Shown piece by piece: positions 14,066 to 25,559 of a stretch of 64,000 bases of DNA; the stretch's first letter is position 1, and every line of letters starts with the position of its first letter. Origin of the DNA: Neodontobutis hainanensis. Lineage: Eukaryota > Chordata > Actinopteri > Gobiiformes > Odontobutidae. The notes below the pieces were generated by a model, which worked only from the letters and a program-made list of their open reading frames with translations, was not told where the DNA came from and did not search any database. The position numbers and the translations under genes are program-made. Location of the stretch: positions 7,213,501-7,277,500 of the forward strand of contig JALDNG010000041.1 of the NCBI GenBank assembly GCA_024349245.1, written 5' to 3'.

Positions 14066-14329
14066 AAGCCATTTATTGTCACTGTGTTTACTCTTTTTAA
14101 ATCACAACAGAAACTACCCAAATGACCCTGATCAAAAGTGATTTTGGCCTGAGAACATGCACAAGTGACACAAACAGGTTCGAATGGCTACTAAAGGTAT
14201 CCATCCTCACCTGGGATCTGTTTGCTTGTAATCAGTGAGTGTAAATTAAAGGTCAGTGAGTTTCTGGGCTCATGACAGACCCTTGCATCTTTCATCCAGT
14301 GCAGCCCTGATGTTTCTGTTTTCAGTGTC

Positions 14330-14911
14330 ATGGGGAAAGCAAAATAATTGTCAAAGTATCTGCGGAAAAAGGTAACTGAACTGTATAAAACAGGAAAGGA
14401 TTCTGTTCAAACCAAGGTCAGGTAGACCAACAAAACTTTTAGCCACAACTGCCAAGAAAATAGCTCATGGAGCAAAGAAAAAACACAAATATTTTCATCT
14501 TAAATACAGGACTAAATACAGAAAAAAGTGGTGTGGCTGTTTCAAGATGCACAGGGGAGGCACTTGGTCGAAGAAGCCATTACTACACAAACAATATTCC
14601 AAACAGCTCAGAGACAAGCCTCAAAACTTCTAGAACAAAGTCGTTTAGAGTTATTAGACCAAAATTTAACTTTTTAGCCACAGCCACAAACTTTCCATTT
14701 GGAGAGGAGTCAACAAGGTCTATGATGAAAGGTACCATTCCTTCTGTGAAACATGGAGGTGGATCACTGAGGTTTTTGGGATGTGTGAGCTACAAAGGCA
14801 CAGGAAAAGATAAATGCAGCATGTAATCAGAAAATACTGGAGGAATATTTGCACTCATCAGCCCAGAAGCTGTGTATGGGACGTACCTGGATGTTCCAAC
14901 ATGACAACAAT
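14330..14911 (+). pseudogene. Remnant Tc1-like transposase
   Basis: A start codon at 14330 gives Met-Gly-Lys-Ala-Lys and then a TAA at 14345-14347. Fragments in shifting frames follow the order of a Tc1 transposase: a helix-turn-helix region (about 14360-14460), then SVKHGGGSLRFLGC (about 14741-14782), then WMFQHDNNP (about 14889-14915), which carries the second acidic residue of the DDE/DDD triad. The coding sequence then runs straight into the inner inverted repeat, so the third catalytic residue and the C-terminus are gone. It cannot encode an active enzyme. Confidence 0.8.
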
Positions 14912-15013
14912 CCAACCACTAACTATGAGTGAAAGAAAAAGTTTGTTGTGCTATCATTTTTATTCTCTGAAAAATGGCTTCTGCCAGGGTATGTAAACTT
15001 ATGAGCACAACTG
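14909..15013 (-). repeat. Right inverted repeat arm of the Tc1-like element
   Basis: This is the inverse of the left arm. The inner block begins CAACCACTAACTATGAGTG at about 14911 and the outer block GTATGTAAACTTATGAGCAC ends just before the TA at 15014. It is better preserved than the left terminus. Confidence 0.8.
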
Positions 15014-15389
15014 TATTTCCAACAGTATTCTCATTACACATATCCATCTGGGTATATATTGTTACAGGCCATTAACCTGATGGTCAATAGCCAAATATCA
15101 GCTCGGACATGGTTTCCCTCAGAAGCGTTAGCTCCATTGGAATAACTTGCACTCTGTTTAATTTTATTTTCTAAAACTAGCTTATATTAACCAACATACT
15201 CATTCATCTGGGCTGAAACCTGAATAAAAGATGAGTTCTTCCATCATTATTTTATTATAGGCAACAATAGCATTCAGGAGTGGAATGCCCATTATTCACA
15301 ATTTTTCTTTACCCAAATATTAACATGGATAATAATAACCTCTGCTGATATCCCAGCGACAACTGTCTGAATGTGTCAGTATTGTAGAG

Positions 15390-15800
15390 TTACCCCTGTA
15401 TGACTCCCATCTCCAATGATCTCCGCACAATGTGTCATCTGTGTGAGAGTGTATCGGCCCTCTCATGTTTCTACCCCATATCTGTCTATCATTGCCACCC
15501 ACCCAATCTCCCTCTGCTCAATCCCTATAACCCACTCATCGTATATTTTTCACAAGCAATGAAAATCAAATTTGGTATGCAGGGGAGCTTAATTGGCATG
15601 ACCTCTGAGTCTCACTCCTTTTCTTTGCGAGTTTATAGCTTTCATTTATTTCCTATTTCCCCTGTTGTTCCCAGTGACGTTTCATTACAACCCTGTCAGT
15701 TCTGCTGCGGGGGATTTTTTTGTCATCTCAAGTGGAATCGCATTAACAATTTGAATAGAATCAAATTCCTTTTTATAATTTGATGGGAAAGTCACTTTAT
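15390..15800. other. Candidate conserved non-coding element
   Basis: This repeat-free block just after the Tc1 element holds CAAGCAATGAAAATCAAATT, AGCTTAATTGGCATGACC and CGCATTAACAATTTGAATAG. Such dense A/T-core sites in a balanced background are typical of developmental enhancers. It also has a 127-codon open frame that I regard as incidental. Confidence 0.3.
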
Positions 15801-16368
15801 CTACTGCTATCCATCGCTGAAAATACAAGAAGAGGTTCTAAGGACACATGGCTATGTATTCATTTCAGCATTACTATGGGTCAAAGGAATACTTCTCAGA
15901 ACGTCCCATCACAAAAGTGTAGGCCAGCCAGAAACTAACCTTGGAGCAAATGCTTCTAAAGAATAAAGACTGGACTTCTCAATGATTGGTCAGGCACAGA
16001 TGAAATTTATAGTCAACTTTACTTGTGTTTTTTCTACTAAACATTTCAGACCGTCTTTTTGTAGACTGTAAACCGACCAATCGACTGTTATTATTTCATT
16101 ATGGTCATTTTGTGTTGATGTGATGATGCTGTGTTTGCGAGCTTCAACCCTTAGCTTTATTTAGAAAATTGATCTCCATTACTGTCAGACTTCCTGTCCA
16201 TCTGATCGGCTCTGTGCGTCTTGACAAAAATAGATTTTTCTCACTAAAATAGCCATGAGAGCTCTTGCTGTGATGTTACAGCTAATGTAGCACATTAAGG
16301 AGGGCTTTGTAAAGTGGTCACAATTAGCTCTAGTGACGACTGAAGAGAGTTCTAATTATTGTCTAGAC

Positions 16369-16932
16369 TAGGGGTCTCCAACCTTTTTCCCTCAGAGAGC
16401 TACTTTTACAAAATGAAAATGGCTTGTATGTACACATTACACATATATCACCAAAATTATTCAATACATCCTTTGTAAGAATCAAAGGAAAAAAAATGTA
16501 ATAAAAAATGTATCAATAAATTGCTCAATATGACGCCAAATTCTGCCTTTGGGTTATTGCACTTATTAAAATGTATCCAAATGCTGGTTCTTTACTGCTT
16601 TCGCATTTGTGCACTCCTCTCTCTTCATCCTCTACCTTTGTCCTGGTCTGCCGCCCCTGCTGGGTGGTATGATCCTTGTCTGTCTTCACATGAACAGTAC
16701 GTAACTTTCAGTCGACTCAGTCTGCAGGAAGCAACTGTAGCACAGAGATCATCATGTCATTCTGCCTTGTATTACTTTACACAAATAAATAATTAAATAA
16801 AAAGGTTTGAGTTTACATTGTTCACTTAATAAGCATGCTCGTTCGTGACTATAGTGCTTATTAATTCATTAAGACTTTGGCAAACTACTTGGAAAGTTGG
16901 TCTAACAGTAGCTCGCGAGCGAAGTGTTGGAG
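16369..16932 (+). mobile_element. Degenerate hAT (Charlie-like) non-autonomous element
   Basis: The left end reads TAGGGGTCTCCAACC, then a TTTTT run, then GAGAGCTACTTTT. The right end reads AGTAGCTCGCGAGCG, then GTGTTGGAGTG. These are imperfect inverse matches (GAGCTACT against AGTAGCTC, CCAAC against GTTGG). The motif GGGGTC-CCAAC-TTTTT plus GAGCTAC is the known terminal signature of vertebrate Charlie-like hAT elements. The interior has no transposase, and I could not find a clear 8-base target duplication, so the exact ends are approximate. Confidence 0.6.
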
Positions 16933-17708
16933 TGTAGAAATACTTTCTTATTTTGTAAGCTTCGTGGGAACATAAAGCTGTAGTAGAAAATGGTGACGTA
17001 CATTATCCTCAGTGGAAATGAGAAAGTTAAGTTGAATGACTTTTAGTTTTAGCCTGATCTGTTTTAATAAACTCAGTCTAGTATATTTTACACTCCACAA
17101 GAAGTTGCAAAGGAAGGAAAGAGGCTCTGTTAAATTGAAGCACATGGCTAAATTAACAAAAATGAACAAGTCAACAGGGCTACGCTAATTGTGTTTGTGT
17201 CAGTTTCCTGCTACCAAGGAATTACAGAGGAACTGTGAGTCATTTCTCTGGATTAGTAGACATATTTAGCATCTGCAGAGTCACTTTGGCCATTATTTAA
17301 GATGCTCTGTGTGCAAGCGGCAGCATTTGCCTTTAGACAGTGTACAGCGTGGCAGAAAAACGGTTTCTACTGTTGCAAAAGAGCTCTGCGACATTGTTTT
17401 ACCAGAACCCTTGCCTAACCAACCATCCAAATTCTTTTTCCGAAGGTTATACAAATAATTAGTCTGGTCTCTGATTTCCTGGAGGAAGGACAACTAGACA
17501 TACAACCAACATTCGCAGGGACCAGTGAATTTTGAAAAACGCAACCAATCAGAAAAACAGAATCACACTTAAAGCACACCTTATTTTAAATAAACGGTTA
17601 TGACTGGTCACTTCACTGAATTCTGTAGATGCTGTGGTCAATGGAAAAATTAGCTTAGCTGGAGACCAACCAGAACACCGCGTTAAAAAAATAAAATAAA
17701 TAATAAAT

Positions 17709-17712
<4 letters not shown>

Positions 17713-17766
<54 letters not shown>
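17713..17766. repeat. (AT)n microsatellite, about 27 units
   Basis: An uninterrupted AT dinucleotide run. It produces spurious Tyr-Ile open frames on the minus strand. Confidence 0.97.
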
Positions 17767-17769
<3 letters not shown>

Positions 17770-18530
17770 CATCAACTCTTCTGCATCTACCATCTTTTGT
17801 TTCATGTCTTCCTTTCACAATGACATAACACTTTATATTTTTGACTTGTATCTATTTGTGTTTCTCCATTTTGTGAGATGCAGTGTTTTACCTAATTATG
17901 TTTCCCCGACAGAATTCCTTATACACTACATGTCACGCAAACACACGCAACTTAACTCAAGACAAGACTTTTACCACTATGTGCAATTTGTACAAATAGA
18001 GTCAGACCTAACAAGATAGTTCCCCCTGTTCTTTTCCTCTGTGCATCCATTAAAGTGTGTAGAGTGTGTGTAGCACACTCTCACAAGTAGGGCTACCCCG
18101 GGGAATCCTGTCAATCAAATGAGCCAGCAATTTGTCACAGAAACAAAGCACTTTGCGAGACAGACAGATGTGTATATATACATGCCAGTGGGAGTTTGAG
18201 GGTGTGCCTGAATCTATATGTGAACACACTCCTTTGGGCCTGGGTGCACTTATACTTCTGTCTACAATACGCACATGGATCATGATGACGTCCCTGGCTG
18301 TTTCTGAGAATTTGTTGTGTGTTCTGTGGCAGATGGGTCTATGTGGAATAATAACCATGGCAGGTAATATGTCAGGAAGAGTAAAACACACAGTTCTCAC
18401 AATACTCAACTGACAGCACTTATCTCTGCATGTTATTCATTTGCCATGCTATCCCTGTCATATTTTCTCCCTTTTAGCGTCACATAACTCACTCAGTACA
18501 CTTTCCTTCGCTGCACTAAACTACAGATGT

Positions 18531-18596
18531 TAAAATTAGAAATACAAGAGTAGTTTCTAATTTTAGCCTTTGCAAAATTAACTAATATTAATTTTG
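18531..18596. repeat. Two adjacent perfect hairpins
   Basis: TAAAATTAGAAA (18531-18542) is the exact complement of TTTCTAATTTTA (18554-18565) with an 11-base loop. CAAAATTAA (18573-18581) pairs with TTAATTTTG (18588-18596) with a six-base loop. Both stems are AT-rich. Confidence 0.7.
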
Positions 18597-18712
18597 TAAA
18601 TTAGTTTATGGAGAAACAAAACAACACACCAAATAGTTAGTGTTTTAGAAATGCTCATGGTTAACCAAAGATTAACAAAAGATTGACACGAGCATGGTAT
18701 TTCCTGTTTTGC

Positions 18713-18935
18713 CAACTTGCACCAATCGGTGGATTCAAGAGCGAGGTGTTACTTTTCAGGATGACTTATTAGGATTTGTTAACATCTATGTGAAAAATAA
18801 CTATGCTGCCTTAACAAAAAAACTATAGTTAGTAAAAAAAAAAGACCTCAAATTTAAAAAAATAGTTTTAAGAAATTCCAGACATATGCCACATGTCACC
18901 ACTAAATGGATTCGAGAGCTAGGTGGCTCCTGTTC
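18713..18935 (+). repeat. Degenerate direct duplication, about 180-base period
   Basis: GGATTCAAGAGCGAGGTG near 18731-18748 and GGATTCGAGAGCTAGGTG near 18908-18926 differ at only two positions. Both are preceded by GCCA and CACC/GCACC-like sequence. The remainder of the unit is diverged. Confidence 0.45.
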
Positions 18936-20868
18936 TCAAAGAGACACAAACAAGCTTTTTATTTTCTAAAAAAAGCATGTCATGTTGTAATTTTAAATAA
19001 CAAATAAAACTCCTTAAAGAGTTTTGTTTATCCAACCTTTTATATCTGATTCTTGAAGGTTTTTAAACACAAACCCCTGAATAGACTTTCACATGCAGAA
19101 TTCTTTTACATCAAACATTAACTATTATTGCCTCTGACATGCGTTGTCTTATCTGTCTGTTTCCATTTGTTCAACATCTTTCTCCAATTTCTTTCTGCTT
19201 CTTCCACTTCTGTTCTGTTATTCTTTCCATCCCCATATTTTACTTATCCCTTCCCTGCTGCTTGTAGCTAATCCCAAAAGACAACATTCCTATTTCCTAA
19301 GACGTTTCACAACGTTCGTGTGCCCCAGTGAGAGTTAGCCTGCGCTTGTACCGAATGACCCTTGTGACACGACGATGTGCCTCACTGGGGATGTATTGAC
19401 AGGGTCAGCTGATGTAAAGACCTCTGGGACAAACAGCTCATTGCTATTGGTTAATAAGACAAGGCCTAAAAGTCAAGTGACACATTGGTTTCAAAGATTA
19501 TCACACACATGACATCTCCTCACAGTCTGATTTATGAGCTGGCATTGTGTTTGACTGTCAGAGAACACTGTATTCACCCGTTAAAACCTCAGTACACTTC
19601 TGGTTTTGGAACAAGCTCATGATGATCAGTTGACCTGACTGGCTTCTTTGTTTGAAGCTATGTCTGACGGAGGTAGCCATGGTAATGTGATTTAAATATT
19701 AGCACAACTTGGAGAAAGAGGGATGTGCTGCTGACTATTGTCGGAAGTCAAAAATGTAGTGTTCAGTATCATCTATTAAGTACTAACATCTGCTTTAGTC
19801 CATTTAGTAATCACAACCAAAATCATTGTGTGGACCAATGTAAAGAACAACTAAATGACAAACTTGACTGGCAAAGCATGGGCAGAACACATTTAGGCGA
19901 CTGTTGTTAAATCCTTGAACACAACAGTTTATGTCTTAGAACCACATTTTTGTTTAAAAGATTGTGGCAAAAGGAGTACTTTAGGAAAAGATTATGAGAA
20001 AATACATGCCCAAAGCATAGCCCTTCTATCTTTTCCGCATCCTGAAACTCACATAATGTTGATAGACAGTTGGGGTGGCATTAAATCCTAGGCAAGAGAG
20101 CACAGTCTACTTCCTGGCATCAGAGTTACAATAAAAAAAAAGATTGCCAACAAGCTGAATGATTATTATGTTTACACCAGAATAAAATTTACAACAAAGA
20201 TGTGAATTTCAAACAAAAGGTCTACACTGAATTACCTTTGCCTTAATATTGTGAGTTTTTTATGTTTCTGAATCTCAAAACTGCAAGCCTTTTTAGAAAA
20301 TTTACCAGGAGATATTATTTATTGTTCTGTTTGTCTCATCTACTTGGAGCTGCTTCATTTGGTGTCCATAATAAAAAAATGGAACAGCAATCTCATCCGG
20401 ATGTGTTACCACTGCACCAGTTGAATATTGTATCATTAACTAAAGTGGCCTTTTATCATCTGTGGAAGTTACACCTCGTGGAACATGAAACTGGCATGTT
20501 TGGTATAAATGCTGCACAACCATAATGTGTGTTAAAAGCCCTATACTTTATATACTACAACCAGAAACAGTTATGCCTAACAAAAAGTTAATCTTACAAA
20601 TCACAAACAACATTAGCTTTGCACACATCTGCAGTTTCTGCCTCTTAGATGTTTTTCTTCCATGGTTTGGAGTGGTTTGCTGAGTTGTACATTTGAAACG
20701 GATGACAAACTTTCGAAGAGAATATGACAATGAAAGAGATGAGCTGGTACAGTGTAAAGGCAACAAAAGAAAAAGCACTATTGAGCACTGAGAACAATGC
20801 CAGCTTCAGTTTCAAACCTCCCCAAGTAAATCCATTACAACCACTGATGAAGTGTCCATGGTACTCAC

Positions 20869-20950
20869 CGAGCTGAGTGCGTCTCTGAGCATAGACTACC
20901 ACCACGGCGGCCAGCACCACGCAGCACATCGATGTCACAAGGTTTGCCAT
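20869..20950 (-). CDS. Candidate initial coding exon with signal-peptide-like segment
   Basis: On the minus strand a pyrimidine/TG-rich tract ending in CCACAG (AG at 20952-20951) is followed directly by ATG. The frame stays open for 27 codons plus one base and ends at a strong donor, CG|GTGAGTAC (20868-20861). The peptide has a short polar start (Met-Ala-Asn-Leu), a hydrophobic core CCVVLAAVVVVYA and then QRRTQL. This fits a cleaved signal peptide (Val-Tyr-Ala before Gln) or a short membrane anchor followed by basic residues. The exon ends in phase 1, as signal-peptide exons of many secreted and immunoglobulin-superfamily proteins do; that part is family knowledge. Because the ATG follows the acceptor immediately, a 5' untranslated exon would lie at higher coordinates. 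I do not recognise the protein. No partner exon was identified: joining directly to the 11192 acceptor would create an in-frame stop, so at least one other exon would be needed or the two belong to different genes. Confidence 0.5.
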
Positions 20951-21879
20951 CTGTGGACACACACAAAGCAGAGTCATGAGCCGAGGCACTGTCGTCCTGA
21001 TTGATTGACAGACCCATAGACGCCTACAACTTCATGCTGAGATGGCTGGCGAGATAGCCACTTCCTGTCTTCTGTCTGTTTTTAGTGTCTCCTTTCACTT
21101 GTGCGCTCCTTTTGGCTTCCCCTTAATCTTTCCTTGTTTTGTTGTTGAGCCTTTCCACCACCCAAATCTTATTTTTGAGGCACTTCCTTTACTTGCTCCA
21201 CTGTTGTTATCCTTTGCACTGAATAACCCCACTCTGGAGTATCTTCCTCTCCCCCTCTTTCCCCTCTCCCTCACTCTTCATCAGACTAATGGGTCCATCC
21301 TTTCTGGGATGGGCTGTGGCCAGCAGCTCTTAAAGATATAGTGCGCCATAAACAAACATCCTGTCGGCTCCCAGGACCCTTTTATGTCCTAAAGTTCAAC
21401 ATTTTCAGAATTTTTATTTACACAAAGTAAGTTGGAAGAGATGGATTGTGCTATTTGCTTTTACTTGTTCACTGTTAACATTTTTTTTAAATGTTTTCGT
21501 CTGCTGCTCTGCTTCTCCCTGGTTTATGCTGTTTTTATTTTTTCCAGCAGGAAGGAAAACAATCAATATGAATTTTATGTCCATGTCTGTGCAGAAGAAA
21601 ACTATACCAGAGTTATTTGGGAGCTGAGACATAAGGACATTTATAGATCTATCAAGAAATTGCTTTAAAAGGTTTACGTTACCATGTCATTTTGGACATT
21701 CTGTAATTTTGATTACAGCAGCTCAGTCTGACACAGAAACCAATATCAAGTAGGATTTTAAAACTTGTCTACATTGTTGTCTTTGAATGACTAAGCTTAC
21801 TAAATGACCAACAGGTTTGAGTTAAACCTGTGTCTTCCTAACTTTCTACTCCATCAGCACCTTTTCCTACCTCCGTGGT

Positions 21880-22480
21880 ACAGACGGGAAACTTTCAGCA
21901 GGCGAGGAAAAATGTGTGACCTGACTCAAATCTCACGGGATCAGGTGCGATTGACGTGGACTGGGGCAGGAGCAGGCGGCACAGGGCCCGCGTTTTTCCC
22001 CTGAGTTCCCAGTAATTAGCAAACATTATAACTTAAAGACTATCCCAGTTAACTTCTGCGTCTGCTCCTCTCCGGAGTGCACCCTCAATAAACTGTGATA
22101 AAAGCCATCGATAAAGACGTGAACCAGACAGAGCTCTTTATTCAGACAAGGAAGGAGAAAACTGTTTACTTTTCAGATTGCTTTGTTGTTCACTTCGACA
22201 TCACCTGACACCTGACGGATGAGTAGGATATTTGGGCAGGTTTCTGTAGATTCTAGTGCATTGGAAAACCCAACTATTATCATTAGCCTAAAAATGTGAG
22301 CTCTGAACTTGATCTTGTTCAGGATTCATTGCAAAATTTGTTTTACTTGGGACTCGACGGGCAGGAAAGTCAAGGTTGGCTTTAGGTGGGAACGGGAAGA
22401 GAGGCTTTGGGAGCGGGCGAGACCGGGAGTCAGTCTCACGGTCAGGTCTCTATTACTGACAGAAAACCAAACTGTTGCTG
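21880..22480. promoter_or_regulatory. GC-richer stretch upstream of the minus-strand candidate exon
   Basis: About 1 kb upstream (on the minus strand) of the exon at 20950, this stretch is richer in G+C and CpG than neighbouring DNA. If the exon at 20869-20950 is real, its 5' untranslated exon and promoter could lie here. No core promoter element is decisive. Confidence 0.2.
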
Positions 22481-22789
22481 TTGGAGTTAAAGTCACTACG
22501 GTCTTTACCACGTGTCATTTACAAAGAGAAACTATTGATAATTTCATTCTTTTATTTATACATTTACATGTACGCAGTTGAAGCACTTAATGATAGGGAT
22601 GATATTCAAAAAGTAAAGTATCAAATCAAGGTGTAGTATATCTAGTCAAAACTGTTTTTAATAGTGTAATTTTTTCCTCAAAATATTTCTCTTTGTCTAA
22701 GTTAGAAGAAATAGACACATTAAGCTCCAAAGAATCCAATAAAAGTTCCATTACATAAAATCCCCATCAGATCTACTTTTACTAGGGTT

Positions 22790-22828
22790 AGACAACAGCC
22801 TGTCCCTGCAGGGCTACCATAGCTGTTC
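22790..22828 (+). repeat. Short interspersed repeat, copy B
   Basis: AGACAACAGCCTGTCCCTGC and then AGGGCTACCATAGCTGTT match 400-435 except for a three-base insertion and a few substitutions. Downstream the two copies diverge. Confidence 0.5.
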
Positions 22829-25559
22829 ACATGTTCGGAAAAAAGCTATATGCAGTTTCACCAGAGGAAGTAAAAAGGCTACACGTTGAAAAAAGAAAAG
22901 TGATAAATTACCTAGTGATCTGCAAAACAGAACCAGAGATAAACTCAAAGAAACTAGAGTTTTCAGCCAGCGCAGTGGCAATATGCACACTTGTTATCCA
23001 ACAAAAGACTGAGAATTTCATAAAAAAGTGAAAAAAATAACATCTGGGGAGAGTTTTAAAGGTAGAAGATGTTCTGTTCTCTTATCTTCAGGACTTTCAA
23101 TTCCAAAGTAACCTGGCCATTGAGCTGAGTTTCTGTCACTGACCAGATTATATCACCCAAAGGACAAAACAGCTTCTACCTTCAAAACTTTGTTCAGGTG
23201 CTTTTGCCTTCTTTTCTTTTCTTTTTCTTATATGATGGATGACTGACAAGCTCCACAGACATTACCTCCAGTCAAATATCTTCAGCATGCATTGTACTTG
23301 TGGAAATAGTTCAATATTAACCTGCCTGAAAGTGTGGCTTTCAGCGCTTTTGAAAAGTAATGGCCAGCTCGAATATGCAACAACAAGATGTTATCAAATG
23401 AAAAAAAATAATAATACAATAACTCATCCAGAACTGATTCACTTTGGCCATGAAATGTTAAGAACCCTGGCTTTTCTAACACAAGCTGTTTTTTTCTCTG
23501 TTATGTTCTGGTTGTTTGTCGCTTGCGTCCCGAGGATCTGAGAAGAGAAAGTTGGCTCCGTTACAAAGAGAGGTTGTCTGAGGGTCTGCTTGCTGCTGAG
23601 ACTCGTGGTGAGTTAGGTGTGTGTCTGCATGAGAAGAACACAGTGAACACTCTAAATAGAGCCAACGAGCGCTAAGTGAATTTCCTTGCTCTTTTGATGC
23701 AACACTCCAGCTGTTACAAACTACTGTCATCTCCCATTACCTCATGCTTTTTTTTTGCTTGTCTTTACTTTTCTCTGTGTTTTCTACTTGGTTTCCGCCA
23801 CTACTTTATTCAATACATACACGGCTATATCCATTTTCTTCGTCTCGTTTGATGTGGTTAAACATGGGTGCCATTAAAGTGTGTTTCAGCGTGTCACAGG
23901 GAAATATATCTGCAAGTTTGGGTGATGTTCTGCAACATGAAAAAGCTTTTAGACGCCAACTCAAATGCAAAAAAAAGGCAAGAAAATAGACCAAAAACAT
24001 TAAACATGACCAGAGGTGTTTTTTATTGTTTTATGGCTAGAAAAAAATGCTTTGAAATTAATGTGACAAAGAGATCCCAATGAAAATGTAGAAAACTATT
24101 TAAATAAGTCTGGGAAGTTTTACACTTGTAAGTTTGTATAACAAGCAAATGCTGTTACATTAGAGTCAGCCATGTTTGCAACACTTTTAAGCATAATTTT
24201 ACACTTCTAATCAAATTTCACTCCCTTTTGCATAAAACTACTGCTGGGTTCTCAGTGGTAGTAAATGACAATGCCAAAACTATATACAGTACTATGGATG
24301 AAAACACGGTGAGTCCAGCAATCTTTCTCTGTTAAACATACAGACAAAATTTGAAAGCTTTAGAGCTTTTTTAAGAACATACATTGTCAACAGACTAGTC
24401 ACATAAAGTTTCAAACAGTGAGAGTTCATTTTATTTGGAGTTAAAAAATGGACACTGGGATATTAACAGGGAATAGTCAAAGGGTTAGTGGACATTGATT
24501 GCTCAAAAATGATGATTTTTCGCTTTTTGGCATCAACTATAAACAGCAACGGTTGGGACAGGGGGCTCATTGAATGAAATGAAATGATTGAGTAATGTAC
24601 AGTGGTGAGGCAAATGGGGGCATCTGGGGAATAGTCCATAGTTTAATGCACAATAAATAAAGGTTACTTTATTCTAAAGCTAAACCCTGTCAATACGTCT
24701 GTTGCCATGGTGCAAAATGACCAAATAGAGTTCATAAACTGTAGGTTTTGTACATGAAGGCTTTTTTGTAAGTTTATCTGGACACTGCCAGGGTAACAAA
24801 GCACTTGCCACATATAAGACATAATAATACATGTTACACTCTGTTACAACCGGCCGTCACGTTGTGCAGCTATAGATGCTGAGTGCGTCAGAGGCTACGA
24901 TTCAAACCTGGGCAACAACAGACAGAATTAGGGAGCATCGACTTGGTGTTCATGAAAAAGAAAAACAGAACAAGTACAAGAATGTGAACATGTTTGTAAT
25001 TTGTAAAAAAATAGTTGGGCTCCAGTGTTGCAAAGAGAGCTTTTGGTAAGGCACGTTATCGACAGCATACATAAAATATAACATGAACACTCTTTACACC
25101 ACCATCACATAACCTTTGGGTAAAAATGTTCTTCTTGGTGCCAAAATTTAAAGAATTGGGTACATGCTAAAAGGCTCTCTGAGTAAGATTAATAAATGTA
25201 GGGAAGCTAGGCTGATCTGTAATTGCTCATTAGGAAAGACATTATTTGTTGAGAGTGTACAAACTTTCAAAAGAGTAAACACTTTCGAGCACAGAAGGAG
25301 ATGAGCCTTTGTGTTTGTGCACCTGTGATTTGGAAAGATCCAAACAGCAACTCTGCATCTGTGTGTGTGCACGTGCCTGCCTTCTATTTGTACGCCTGAG
25401 TGATTGGCAGCTCGTATGTATTTCATCTGAGCAAATATGGCAGAGAGTGACAGGGGGTGAAATTAAAATTGCATCCCTTGTCAGCGCATCACAATCCCAA
25501 GCTCTGCTCTTCATATTCTAAGTACTGGTTAGCCTATCAAAATCCAAATGCTGCGTCCA

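Larger units (their letters stand above)
13950..15013 (+). mobile_element. Tc1/mariner-type DNA transposon, internally deleted
   Basis: The ends are inverted repeats: left GAGTTGTGCTCATAAC (13950-13965), and the right end read in reverse CAGTTGTGCTCATAAGTTTA (ending at 15013). They are flanked by TA at 13948-13949 and 15014-15015, the expected target duplication. A second block of inverted similarity about 80-100 bases in (about 14000-14065 against 14909-14985) includes ACTCATAGTTAGTGGTTG and its complement. This is the long IR/DR arrangement of Sleeping-Beauty-like fish elements. At 1064 bases it is shorter than the roughly 1.6 kb usual for full-length members, because the 3' part of the transposase is lost. 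Confidence 0.88.
15016..20868. other. Non-coding DNA with mobile-element relics
   Basis: It contains the hAT-like relic, the AT microsatellite, paired hairpins and a direct duplication listed separately. A ten-base inverted pair CCCCAGTGAG (19323-19332) and CTCACTGGGG (19381-19390) is also present. No exon was convincing. Confidence 0.5.

Noticed and set aside
17549..17818. Open frame with a Tyr-Ile repeat
   Set aside because: It is the translation of the (AT)n microsatellite.
24840..24935. GATTCAAACC resembling a tRNA B box
   Set aside because: No matching A box or cloverleaf pairing at the right distance.
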